Source: Sphingobacterium sp. UBA2700
GTDB taxonomy: Bacteria > Bacteroidota > Bacteroidia > Sphingobacteriales > Sphingobacteriaceae
Assembly: GCA_002354335.1 (NCBI GenBank)
Contig: DELI01000033.1
Span: 72,571 to 136,570, forward strand
Direction: 5' to 3'
Length of the DNA stretch: 64,000 nt
The notes under the pieces were generated by a model. That model was given only the letters and a program-made list of their open reading frames with translations. It ran no database searches and was not told the origin of the DNA. The number at the start of each line of letters is the position of its first letter. Position 1 is the stretch's first letter. Below are positions 53,980 through 63,122 of this stretch, in pieces. Made by a program: the position numbers and the translations under genes.

Positions 53980-55965
53980 CTAATCATAAAACTTCCAGGA
54001 AACTCCGAAACGAAGGAATGCCGGATTCATTGGATAGCGGCGAACCGTATAATATCCCTTCGGATACACATGCTGATTCGCGAAATTATAACTCAAGAAT
54101 AAGTTTACCCGATCGATATTGGCGGTAAGCCAAAAATCGACAATAGGATAAGTCGAGAAATTGATCCCTACTTGATCATTGTAAAACTGTCCGGCGTTGA
54201 TCGCGTAAGATGGCGTACGGAAAGGCGTATTAAAGCGAACATCCGCACCGATCCGGAAGTCCATCACCTTGTACAGAATATTTGCGTAATAGAGGCTATG
54301 GAAGGTATACAATTCTGGCGTTGCCAAGATATCCATTGCATCCGACTTCTGATAAACCACCATATTGTCTAGGTGGAATCTGCGGAATTTAAAATTCTGC
54401 CCCACTGTCAATTTCAGTAAGTTTAAATTACCAGCCTGCGTAGGTGTAATCGCACGCGAGATCACTTGATTGGTTGCTGGATCCATACTTTCCGTGAAGT
54501 AGGTGTAGTTATTAATTAGGAAGTACTCTAATTTACCGCTGAAGCCAATCTTCTTATTCGCGTAGGAGAAATTTAGGTTCTGTGTTTTTATCTTATCTAA
54601 GCCAAGATCTGCCCAGCTGTGGTAGGTCAGGTTAGCCGTTTCATAAATCATTGCTGGCGACTGATTTTGCGTATAAGCGCCAATTCGCAAATTTCCGATT
54701 ACATCATTCAAGTGTACATCCGCATAGGCCTCGTATAGGAAGTCGCCAAAATTTCGACCCAGAAGAATCTGTTTTGCCGAGAAATTGACATCCACCTTGT
54801 CGCTAAACTTATAGCCAATGTTACCTTTCACCATGCTGTTTTGATACATCTGACTCAGCACACTATCAGTATACCAGATCAAATCGTTCTGGAAGCCCAA
54901 CTCCACCCGGGCTTCGTTTTTCAACGTTTTGCCGCGCAGAAAGAAGCTATAGGTAAAATCATTAGAGATTGTCGTAATTTTTGTTGTATCATGTACCTCT
55001 ACAAAACTAGCTAGCGGAAAAGCATTATTTGCGTCCGCCTCATTCTTGAAGAATAAGAATTTTTGTTGCCTGATACTCGAGTTATGCGCGATGACATTTG
55101 TCGGGTGAATTTCCGCATCCGGAGCACCCTTGTTCACCGTGTCCAAGCGTCCCATATAGTAGGACTGTCGCAAGAATAATCCAAAATCTTTCCATTTATT
55201 ATATGGACGGTTTTTCTGCTGACCATTCAACCGGACGGGGTACCGAGCCGGATTTCCCGAGCTTTCCGTATCATCCCGAAACAAAGTATCGTTCAATACC
55301 GAGCCGTTCTCCGTCGCATCAACGGTATTGAACGTAAAGTTTGTCAATAAGTTATAACGTTTGTTTGGCGACTCGTACCAAGAAAAGATAGCCCCTTTAC
55401 GATCGCTATATTCCTGATTTTTGTAATAGCCATCCGTATTGCTCGCATGGTATTCCGCACCGATATTGAGGTTTGGATTAATATTCTGCGCAATGCGGGC
55501 CTTGAAGACCTGATCGTCAAAGAAAAAACCTACTGCATAGAGTTCGGAAAACCGCGCTCTCGCGCGAAAATACTCCACAGAATCAGGGTGTAGGATATAG
55601 CGTTCTAACGCACGATATCCAGACTGGAAACCTATATTCTTATTCGCATTGAACAATAGATCCCGTGTCGCTAAACCATAAGAGCCCAAGTTGATACTCG
55701 GGTTCCAGGGCAAGTTTTGCTTATTATAATATTGAAAATTAACGTGTGATGTATCTAACTGATAGGTTTTCGTGAAACGCTTCATCGTCGCCAGATTTGT
55801 ATAGCGGACGTATTTTGCGGTAAAAACCACGGAATCTTTCTTGTTATCTTCTTTGGCTCGCGCTGAATCGAGCGCCGAACTGAATTCATCTTCCACCTGC
55901 GCATATAGCTTTGGGGAAAGTGCAAACAAGACCAATATTAATAACAACCTACTCAGTACACTCAT
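53980..55965 (-). CDS. Putative porin (Porin_10 family)
   Basis: A 661-residue outer-membrane protein with a signal peptide ending KLYAQ (about residue 22) and a long beta-strand-rich body. The segment PSINLGSYGLATRDLLFN near residue 85, and the final RFGVSWKFYD, with an aromatic near the C-terminus, fit Bacteroidota Porin_10 barrels. The pore specificity is unknown. A minus-strand TATTTTTG (55991-55998) 26 bp upstream of the ATG may be its -7 box, making it a separate unit from the purine nucleoside phosphorylase gene. Confidence 0.88.
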   Translation of the reverse strand: MSVLSRLLLILVLFALSPKLYAQVEDEFSSALDSARAKEDNKKDSVVFTAKYVRYTNLATMKRFTKTYQLDTSHVNFQYYNKQNLPWNPSINLGSYGLATRDLLFNANKNIGFQSGYRALERYILHPDSVEYFRARARFSELYAVGFFFDDQVFKARIAQNINPNLNIGAEYHASNTDGYYKNQEYSDRKGAIFSWYESPNKRYNLLTNFTFNTVDATENGSVLNDTLFRDDTESSGNPARYPVRLNGQQKNRPYNKWKDFGLFLRQSYYMGRLDTVNKGAPDAEIHPTNVIAHNSSIRQQKFLFFKNEADANNAFPLASFVEVHDTTKITTISNDFTYSFFLRGKTLKNEARVELGFQNDLIWYTDSVLSQMYQNSMVKGNIGYKFSDKVDVNFSAKQILLGRNFGDFLYEAYADVHLNDVIGNLRIGAYTQNQSPAMIYETANLTYHSWADLGLDKIKTQNLNFSYANKKIGFSGKLEYFLINNYTYFTESMDPATNQVISRAITPTQAGNLNLLKLTVGQNFKFRRFHLDNMVVYQKSDAMDILATPELYTFHSLYYANILYKVMDFRIGADVRFNTPFRTPSYAINAGQFYNDQVGINFSTYPIVDFWLTANIDRVNLFLSYNFANQHVYPKGYYTVRRYPMNPAFLRFGVSWKFYD

Positions 55966-56014
55966 GTAACGATCTCTAAATAAACGCCCTCAAAAATAGG
56001 GCAAAAATCCAAGA

Positions 56015-56830
56015 TTATTGCAATGCAATCAATTCTTTTAAAATACTTGTCATCTTCGGCTCGGCCTCCGTCGCGACTTCAACAATCTCTTTTAGCGAAA
56101 CTGGTTTCAAATCGCTATGAAAGCCCTCGTCTGTTATCACCGAAATAGCAAAGACTGGCAGGCTCATATGATTAGCAACAATAACCTCCGGAACAGTACT
56201 CATCCCTACAATATCACCACCTATGATACGCATGTAACGATATTCTGCCCTGGTTTCCAAGTTTGGACCCGGTGCAGAAACATAAACAACCTCATGCGCA
56301 GTCACACCGAGTTTATTGGCGATTTCCATACCTTGCTTGATCATCCCTTTGTCGTAAGGCTGACTCATATCCGGAAAACGAGGTCCCAAATCATCATCGT
56401 TCGACCCTCGTAACGGATTATCCGGCAATAGGTTGATATGATCTTCGATAATACCAATATCGCCCTTCTTAATCGCTGGATTCAACGAGCCTGAAGCATT
56501 CGACACAAACAACTTGCTGATGCCCAAAGCCTTCATAACACGTACCGGAAAAGTGATCTCCTGCATGTTGTAACCTTCATAATAATGCAAGCGACCCTGC
56601 ATCGCTACAACGCGACGTCCATTGAGCTTACCAAAGATTAGCTTGCCGGTATGAAATTCAACTGTTGATATGGGGAAGTTGGGAATATTAGCATACATCA
56701 TCTGATGTTCAACCTCGATCTCATTGACAAGTTTGCCAAGTCCGGTGCCTAATATAATTCCAAATTCTGGAGCGAAGTCGCCGATCTTGCGGCGTATAGA
56801 GTGGATAGATTCGTCGATTAAATGATACAT
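56015..56830 (-). CDS. Purine-nucleoside phosphorylase
   Basis: Cleaves purine (deoxy)nucleosides with phosphate to base and ribose-1-phosphate in salvage. The 271-residue protein is of the trimeric PNP-I/MTAP type: GIILGTGLGKLV near the N-terminus, QGRLHYYEGYN, NASGSLNP, and the base-binding GMSTVPEVIVANH near the C-terminus. The upstream sequence on the minus strand carries TATATTTTGCACAC directly before the ATG and TAGTTTTG slightly further away; both resemble promoters. Confidence 0.94.
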   Translation of the reverse strand: MYHLIDESIHSIRRKIGDFAPEFGIILGTGLGKLVNEIEVEHQMMYANIPNFPISTVEFHTGKLIFGKLNGRRVVAMQGRLHYYEGYNMQEITFPVRVMKALGISKLFVSNASGSLNPAIKKGDIGIIEDHINLLPDNPLRGSNDDDLGPRFPDMSQPYDKGMIKQGMEIANKLGVTAHEVVYVSAPGPNLETRAEYRYMRIIGGDIVGMSTVPEVIVANHMSLPVFAISVITDEGFHSDLKPVSLKEIVEVATEAEPKMTSILKELIALQ

Positions 56831-56900
56831 GTGTGCAAAATATACTTAGTAGTCAAAACTACTGGATTTTTTTTGCACACACAAATCATTCAAGCAGGCA

Positions 56901-58412
56901 TTATTTACTGCCCGCAATTTTACCTTCAACCTTGCCAGGAGAAGTAATTAATAACAACAAGTAAGTAATCAAACCATTATAAACAATCAGTTCGAATCCA
57001 ATTTTATAGGCCGTATGAGGCAACACATATTGATTCAGTAAGAATATCAATAATGGAGAAATCACACATACAAAAGGCACTAAATTATCATTGACTCTTC
57101 GCTTGGTTAAAATTCCGAAAGAGAACAAGCCCAATAATGGTCCATAAGTATATCCGGCAATTTTAAAAATCGCGGATACGACAGATTCATCATTTATCCA
57201 ATGGAAAAGAAGAATCACTAATAGCATAACAATAGAAAATCCTAAATGAACGAAGTTACGTTGCTTGACCAATTTAGGATCGTTCGGATTCTCTTTCTTA
57301 TTGAAGTTCAAAAAGTCGACACAGTAAGATGTCGTCAATGCTGTTAGTGCAGAATCCGTTGTTGCGAAGGTCGCAGCTGTTAGACCCATCATGAAAATAA
57401 TACCCGGCAATAGCGTCAAATGACGTAAAGCAATCTCCGGATACAAATAATCTGACTTCCCTAAATCAGCTAATTTAATGCCGTTCGCATCTGCATAGAA
57501 ATACAATAATGCACCTACCGCTAAGAAAAATAAGTTGATGACGATAAAAATACTAGTAAAGGTCATCATGTTCTTTTGCGCTTCACCAATTGTTTTCATA
57601 CTCAGGTTCTTTTGCATCAAATCTTGGTCTAAGCCCGTCATTGCAATCGTGACAAAGGCACCACCGATAATATGCTTCAAAAAGTGTCTCGTATCGCCAA
57701 GCAGATTTTCCCAAATAAAGATCTTCGAATAAGAACTCTCTTTAACCTTTTCAAAAGCTTCGAACACGGTTAACCCAAGCCCGTCCGCCATAAAATAGAT
57801 CGACAATATAACTGCTAATAACAGGAAGGTTGTCTGTAGGGTATCCGTAATGATAATCGTCTTGAGCCCACCTTTATTGGTATACAACCAGATCAATAAT
57901 AAGCAGACTGCTACCGTTAAGATAAAAGGTACATTCCAGGCATCGAAGATATAGCGTTGTAATACGATGGCGACAAGATATAAGCGAAATGCAGAACCGA
58001 TCGTTCTGGAAATCAAGAATATCATCGCTCCGGATTTATAGCTCTTATGACCTAACCGTTCTTCCAAATACGTATAAATAGAGGTTAGGTTCATGCGATA
58101 GTAAAGCGGCAATAACACGTAGGCGATGATGACAAAGCCAATCGCATTCCCGATTACAAATTGGAAATAACTGAAGTTATTGGGATCCGACATCCCACCG
58201 GGCGTATTACCGACGTCTCCAGGAACGGAAATGAACGTAACACCGGATAATGCCGTACCAATCATTCCGAAGGCAACCATGTACCATTTGGCATTACGGT
58301 TGGCAACGAAGAATGTTGAGTTATCTGAAGAATCCTTTGACGTGAAATAAGAAACCGCCAGCAAGACTCCAAAATAAACAACAAGAAAGGATAATAATAT
58401 AATAGGTGACAT
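56901..58412 (-). CDS. Sodium:solute symporter (SSS family), probably for an amino sugar
   Basis: A 503-residue transporter with about 13 membrane segments and typical SSS stretches (GTALSGVTFISVPG, TGLDQDLMQKNLSM, TAATFATTDSALTALTTS). It begins 8 bp after the murQ stop, so the pair is cotranscribed. Tannerella imports MurNAc with an SSS-type MurT encoded next to murQ, so this is a good candidate for MurNAc uptake; other sugars cannot be excluded. No murK kinase gene is visible in the window. Confidence 0.9.
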   Translation of the reverse strand: MSPIILLSFLVVYFGVLLAVSYFTSKDSSDNSTFFVANRNAKWYMVAFGMIGTALSGVTFISVPGDVGNTPGGMSDPNNFSYFQFVIGNAIGFVIIAYVLLPLYYRMNLTSIYTYLEERLGHKSYKSGAMIFLISRTIGSAFRLYLVAIVLQRYIFDAWNVPFILTVAVCLLLIWLYTNKGGLKTIIITDTLQTTFLLLAVILSIYFMADGLGLTVFEAFEKVKESSYSKIFIWENLLGDTRHFLKHIIGGAFVTIAMTGLDQDLMQKNLSMKTIGEAQKNMMTFTSIFIVINLFFLAVGALLYFYADANGIKLADLGKSDYLYPEIALRHLTLLPGIIFMMGLTAATFATTDSALTALTTSYCVDFLNFNKKENPNDPKLVKQRNFVHLGFSIVMLLVILLFHWINDESVVSAIFKIAGYTYGPLLGLFSFGILTKRRVNDNLVPFVCVISPLLIFLLNQYVLPHTAYKIGFELIVYNGLITYLLLLITSPGKVEGKIAGSK

Positions 58413-58420
58413 ATGTTTGT

Positions 58421-59251
58421 TTAGCTATTCTTTTCTAGGTTGAAGTTATCGATCGCCTTGCGCACATTACCGAATTTCTCGATCAAAGCGGTAGCTGTTT
58501 GCTCGTCGGTTCCGGTCTCTGCCATCACCATACGAACACCTCTCCCCACCAATTTATGGTTCGATAGCTGCATGTCCACCATTTTATTTCCCTTAACACG
58601 TCCTAACTGAATCATAACAGCCGTACTGATCATGTTTAAAGCTAGTTTTTGCGCTGTTCCAGCTTTCATACGAGTAGAACCTGTCACAAACTCAGGGCCT
58701 ACGATCAGTTCTACCGGGTACTGTGCGATGGCAGCAATTGGCGAGTTGCCATTACATACAATACATCCTGTAGCAATGCCCATCTCATTCGCTTTCTCCA
58801 ATCCGCCGATAACGTAAGGAGTCGTCCCTGAAGCAGCAATACCGATTACAACATCGTTAGTATTGATTGCATACTCCTCAAGGTCTTTCCATGCTTGTTG
58901 CTCGTCATCTTCTGCAAATTCAACAGCTTTACGGATGGCCGTATCGCCACCAGCGATCAGGCCGATAACCCAATCAAAAGGAACACCATAAGTCGGCGGG
59001 CATTCCGAAGCATCCAAAATACCTAGACGTCCGCTTGTACCAGCACCAATGTAAAAAAGACGACCGCCTTTTTTCATACGCTCCACAATCACCTTAACCA
59101 AGGATTCAATATGAGCAATCTCCCTCTCCACCGCCAACGGAACGGTTTTATCTTCGTTATTAATATTTGTCAGAATTTCGTGAACAGACATCTTGTCCAA
59201 GTCCTGATAATGGGAATCCTTTTCCGTTGTGTTGATCATACTATGTAGCAT
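58421..59251 (-). CDS. murQ: N-acetylmuramic acid 6-phosphate etherase
   Basis: Splits MurNAc-6-phosphate to GlcNAc-6-phosphate and D-lactate in cell-wall recycling. The 276-residue SIS-fold protein has GRLFYIGAGTSGRLGILDASECPPT with the sugar-phosphate loop and a catalytic-type glutamate (quoted here by its parts GAGTSGRLG and DASECPPT), and GSTRMKAGTAQKL. The start may be the second ATG at 59239 (MINTTEKDS). It heads the murQ-SSS unit. The D-lactate released could be used by FAD-linked dehydrogenases. Confidence 0.95.
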   Translation of the reverse strand: MLHSMINTTEKDSHYQDLDKMSVHEILTNINNEDKTVPLAVEREIAHIESLVKVIVERMKKGGRLFYIGAGTSGRLGILDASECPPTYGVPFDWVIGLIAGGDTAIRKAVEFAEDDEQQAWKDLEEYAINTNDVVIGIAASGTTPYVIGGLEKANEMGIATGCIVCNGNSPIAAIAQYPVELIVGPEFVTGSTRMKAGTAQKLALNMISTAVMIQLGRVKGNKMVDMQLSNHKLVGRGVRMVMAETGTDEQTATALIEKFGNVRKAIDNFNLEKNS

Positions 59252-59690
59252 TTTGAAATACCTATATATAACTTTTCGTAAATATGCGATTTTTTATTAA
59301 AAACCGCAACAACATGCACTCTCGTTTTTTATAAACTTTTGATAGGCGAATTTATCACTTTTCCATTTTAATAAATCAAATAATTCACACTATCGATTAA
59401 AAAATTACCCCGTATTCGAGGTTATAATTGATAAATCAACAATTTCCTAACGTTAAGTTGACATCATCAATTTAAAATATTAAGCAAACTTCTATTCTGC
59501 CGATTCGGGACAAGCTCAGTTTTAATATTTCCAACGATGATAAACGTGCAATTTTATGCGCGTTTTACCTCCTGTTTTTTTCAAAAAGCCGAGTATTTCC
59601 TCCGAATAAGCAGCACGTGTAACAAGCTTAGCAATAATTCCCGTACGAATTCCTCGCGAATTCATGGGTTATTGTGAGAAATGAAACGAA
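59252..59690. other. Non-coding stretch upstream of murQ
   Basis: 439 bp, AT-rich, with no gene. I see no repeat, RNA gene or convincing LacI-type operator; two GAATTC words lie at about 59650-59664. It includes the murQ promoter region, but no clean TAnnTTTG box. Confidence 0.5.
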
Positions 59691-61529
59691 CTAATAAGAT
59701 AACATGCTTATCTTTCCATCCATTGTACTGACAACGACCTTATTTTTCCATAGAAGCAGTGGATTGATCATCGCATTGGATACCTTATACTGCCACTTTA
59801 CTTTTCCTGACTTTGCATCGATCGCACTAAATAATCCCTTATCACTAGGCACAAACACCATTCGACCTTTACTCTGTATAGCGGTGGGTGCTAATTCATA
59901 GGGTAATTTCAGATTAGATTTCCAGGTGATTTGCATACTGTCCGCCATGACCGGAACGCCAATCAGCTCGCCATCCATCGTCTTTGCATAAACCAGCTTT
60001 TTATTTGATGAAAGTCCCATCGACTCCCGCACCTTTTCCGTATCCTTTTTCTCGCGCCATATTGTTTTGCCGGTTTTCAAATCTATAGCCGTCATGTATC
60101 GGTCGGGAGCAACAATAAAGACCCTGTTCTTATGCACAACGGGATAACATGCCGCCGCTGAAAACATCCTGTTCTGATGTCCATTCCACCACTCCCACTG
60201 TAGTGCTCCACTGTTTTGATCGAGCGCATAAAAACCATTTCCCCAAGATCCAAAGATCACTTTGCCATCTGCCAAAGTGGGCAATGTGGAAACATAGCCC
60301 TTGACTTGATCAAACTGCCATAATAGCTTCCCGTCTGCGATCCGAATACATCTAAAAATACCGTCAGAAGCACCGATAAACGCTTTCCCGTTTGCTACGG
60401 CTGCTGATCCTAACACAGCTTTCTTTGCTTCAAGCTTCCACTTTAGCGCACCTGACTTCGAGTCCAGACCATAAATGAAATGATCCGTAGAGCCCACAAC
60501 CAGCGTTCCTTCATGAAATGCCGGCGTCGCATATACTTTCCCGCCTGTTTTGAATGTCCACGCTCGTTTCCCATCTTGTAAATCCAACGCAAAGACTTCA
60601 CCAACGGTATTTGCTGTAAACAACAGCTTCCCGTCTGTACTCATGCCTGCGCCTATATCTCCATGATCTTGATACGCCCAAACCAATCTTGCAGTCGTTG
60701 ATTTATTGACATTATAGTCCGGACGTGCATATTGCCCTTCTGTTCCTTTCTGCACAGGACGAAGCGCTACTTTCAACCATGGATCCTCCGTATTGATTAA
60801 CGGTCGACGCACTTGAAAAATTGCTGAATCGTTACGAATCGTGATTAAGTTGTATCCACCAACAGCTTCTTTTGCTCGGAGGTTCGACCGCAACATAACT
60901 CCCGGAATCCCCTCCCAATCGTATAAACGATTTTGATGGCCATGCCCACATAAAGCCAACTGTACATTACGCGTCTTCAATCGATCAATCGATTCAAACC
61001 AGTTGTTCAAGGACTCGTCTAATGGATAATGATTGATTGCGATCAGTGGTGTTTCCTTATTTGGATATTCCTGAAAAATCGAGTCCATCCAGACGAGATT
61101 CTCTCTAGGAATCTGACCCGGACTCATCCGCATATTCGGACCTGAGGCCGTGCCAATGATATCATAACCCTTGTGCTTCAAAAAGAATGTTTCCCTTCCA
61201 AAAACACGACGGAAGCTATTCGCACCACTTTCCGACCAATTGCTGTCGTGGTTTCCCGGGATGACAAACCAAGGCCGTTGAATACTATCTAAAATACGCT
61301 TCGCTAAAAGTAACTCTTCATCGGATCCAAACTCGGTAATATCGCCCGAGAAGATCACAAAGTCGATATTCTTAAGCTCATTAATGTCCCGAACGGTACG
61401 ACGTAGATCATCCGCGCCAGTTGAGCCACCGACATGCGTATCTGTAACCTGAGCGAAACGAAAGGATTGGGCAAAAGAAATTTGCCCACATAGCAAAAAG
61501 ATGAAAACAAAAAGTCTCGGCAAATACAT
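59691..61529 (-). CDS. Secreted metallophosphoesterase fused to a PQQ-like beta-propeller
   Basis: A 612-residue fusion with a signal peptide ending QISFAQ. Residues about 20-270 are a calcineurin-like phosphoesterase: VTDTHVGG, FSGDITEFG, IPGNHDSNW, and CGHGHQN supply the metal ligands. Residues about 280-612 are a propeller of about seven PQQ-type repeats (GKRAWTFKTGGKVYATP, GALKWKLEAKKAVLGS, GKTIWREKK, GKVKWQYKVS). The propeller probably binds a partner or substrate and not PQQ itself. It lies between the murQ and GHL10 genes on the same strand, suggesting a cell-surface or periplasmic role in the same pathway. The substrate is unknown. Confidence 0.88.
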   Translation of the reverse strand: MYLPRLFVFIFLLCGQISFAQSFRFAQVTDTHVGGSTGADDLRRTVRDINELKNIDFVIFSGDITEFGSDEELLLAKRILDSIQRPWFVIPGNHDSNWSESGANSFRRVFGRETFFLKHKGYDIIGTASGPNMRMSPGQIPRENLVWMDSIFQEYPNKETPLIAINHYPLDESLNNWFESIDRLKTRNVQLALCGHGHQNRLYDWEGIPGVMLRSNLRAKEAVGGYNLITIRNDSAIFQVRRPLINTEDPWLKVALRPVQKGTEGQYARPDYNVNKSTTARLVWAYQDHGDIGAGMSTDGKLLFTANTVGEVFALDLQDGKRAWTFKTGGKVYATPAFHEGTLVVGSTDHFIYGLDSKSGALKWKLEAKKAVLGSAAVANGKAFIGASDGIFRCIRIADGKLLWQFDQVKGYVSTLPTLADGKVIFGSWGNGFYALDQNSGALQWEWWNGHQNRMFSAAACYPVVHKNRVFIVAPDRYMTAIDLKTGKTIWREKKDTEKVRESMGLSSNKKLVYAKTMDGELIGVPVMADSMQITWKSNLKLPYELAPTAIQSKGRMVFVPSDKGLFSAIDAKSGKVKWQYKVSNAMINPLLLWKNKVVVSTMDGKISMLSY

Positions 61530-61555
61530 GAAAACAATAAAAGTTTAGGTCGTTA

Positions 61556-61584
61556 ATAAGGCTTCCTATGGTTAAGGAAGCCTC
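61556..61584 (-). terminator. Hairpin between the GHL10 and phosphoesterase genes
   Basis: AGGCTTCCT/AGGAAGCCT stem with a 6-7 nt loop. The minus-strand tail has few T residues, so it may attenuate transcription more than end it. Confidence 0.55.
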
Positions 61585-61587
61585 TTG

Positions 61588-63027
61588 TTATTTTTGTAAA
61601 GGTGTTGATTCTTGACTTTCTACATGATCCGAATTTACCGTGGTAACCACGTAATAACCAGATTTAGAAACGCTTAATTTAGTTTCTTTCGTAAAAGCCA
61701 ATAACTCGCCTTCTGCTGTCAAACTCGCAAAATAATAAACTGCCGATTTAACATCGCCCGTTGTTGACCAAGTTAATTCATTTCCAGTAAGCTTCACATT
61801 CGTCGGTGTAACCGGCGGTGGAGCAACTGCTCGGCCAAAGAAAGGCATAAGGACATCCTTCGAATAAAGCTCCGCTAATTTATCAGTAATACCAATGCGA
61901 TTCGCTAAAATATCGCGCGAACTATACATCACGCTCCCTCTTACATACTGATTTTTACGAGCTAAATCAAACTGTTTAACCAACTCAGCTGTATTTTGAA
62001 ACGCTGCACCTCCATCGGCTGCCCCGAATTTATAAAAACCATGTCCAATCACCAAACCTGCTTTTCCACGGAATTGAGACCATGTTGCTAAGTTGCGCTC
62101 AAAAGGATTGAAAGAGTTGCCGATTTCTTGATAAAGCTGAGGAATCAAAATGTCAACCCAGCCTGATGAAGTCCATTTCGCTACATCAGCAAAAAGCCCA
62201 TTGTAGTTATTGTCTTTATTGGCGCCCGGTGAAACGGAAAATACCATTTGGGGTTTCGTTGTTTTGACTGTATTGAAGACCCCTTCAATCGCCTTGTCTA
62301 CATTCCCTCTTCTGAAATCCGCTTTGTTGCTATAACCAGCCCCATATTTTTGGTAATCGGCATCATCAGGATGTGTTTCACCTGAAGGGTAGAAATAGTC
62401 GTCAAAATGAATTCCATCGACATTATATTTCGTGATAAAATCTTTGACAATATCATTTAGACGCTGGCGCACTTCTGGCAATGCCGGGTTGTAAATACGT
62501 ATCGTCGGATAGTCGATTACCCAGCTTGCATTAACCGACGGATGTAGCGCCGGATAGGCTGCAGTTGCTGATGCGCGCGTAGAGATACGGTAAGGGTTCA
62601 TCCAAGCGTGAAATTCCATGCCGCGAGCATGCGTTTCTTCGATTAAGAAGTTCATGACATCGTAGCCAGGATCCACACCGCGTGTTCCCGACAGTGCGGC
62701 AGACCAAGGTTCGTAAGGCGAATTATAGAACGCATCGCCCATCCCTTTGACCTGAAAAAACACAGCGTTAAATTTTAATGCTTTCAATCGATCCAGGATC
62801 TGTATATACTTTTGTTTCTGCGCAGCTTCGCCACGCACTCCTGGCCAGTCAAGCTCCCATACGGTCGCAATCCAAGCGCCTCGCATCTCCTTAGTAGGAA
62901 ATTTCAAAGTCGTTGCAGGAGGCTCAGGCTCTGGCGTAGTCCCTGGTCCATCGGAACTCTTGCTACAGCTATTCAGCAATAGCGCAAGCACAAAAAATAA
63001 GCTAAAATAAATTGATATTCTTTTCAT
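61588..63027 (-). CDS. GHL10-family glycosyl hydrolase lipoprotein
   Basis: A 479-residue lipoprotein (LLLNSCSKSS lipobox, then a proline-rich linker) with a GHL10/DUF187 TIM barrel (about residues 45-370): MRGAWIATVWELDWPG, FQVKGMGDAFY, MEFHAWMNPYR, DGIHFDDYFYP with acidic residues, and FSVSPGANKDN. A fibronectin-like beta domain follows. The E. coli GHL10 enzyme DigH cuts denuded peptidoglycan strands, which fits the nearby murQ. The substrate is inferred and not proven. A hairpin with a T-rich tail separates it from the DUF4623-like gene upstream. Confidence 0.88.
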   Translation of the reverse strand: MKRISIYFSLFFVLALLLNSCSKSSDGPGTTPEPEPPATTLKFPTKEMRGAWIATVWELDWPGVRGEAAQKQKYIQILDRLKALKFNAVFFQVKGMGDAFYNSPYEPWSAALSGTRGVDPGYDVMNFLIEETHARGMEFHAWMNPYRISTRASATAAYPALHPSVNASWVIDYPTIRIYNPALPEVRQRLNDIVKDFITKYNVDGIHFDDYFYPSGETHPDDADYQKYGAGYSNKADFRRGNVDKAIEGVFNTVKTTKPQMVFSVSPGANKDNNYNGLFADVAKWTSSGWVDILIPQLYQEIGNSFNPFERNLATWSQFRGKAGLVIGHGFYKFGAADGGAAFQNTAELVKQFDLARKNQYVRGSVMYSSRDILANRIGITDKLAELYSKDVLMPFFGRAVAPPPVTPTNVKLTGNELTWSTTGDVKSAVYYFASLTAEGELLAFTKETKLSVSKSGYYVVTTVNSDHVESQESTPLQK

Positions 63028-63051
63028 CTATAATTGGTTTTAAAAGAAAGA

Positions 63052-63096
63052 AAGGACGCCCAAACACCGATCAACAATCAGCGCTAGACGTCCTCT
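63052..63096 (-). terminator. Possible terminator upstream of the GHL10 gene
   Basis: AGGACG and CGTCCT, 6 bp arms around a 30 nt loop, followed on the minus strand by TTCTTTCTTTT. The long loop makes it weak. Confidence 0.4.
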
Positions 63097-63122
63097 CTCC
63101 TTATATTAATCAAAAGATCTCA

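Noticed and set aside
53893..54102. Plus-strand ORF of 69 codons
   Set aside because: Most of it lies antisense to the C-terminal end of the porin gene, with no recognisable protein feature.
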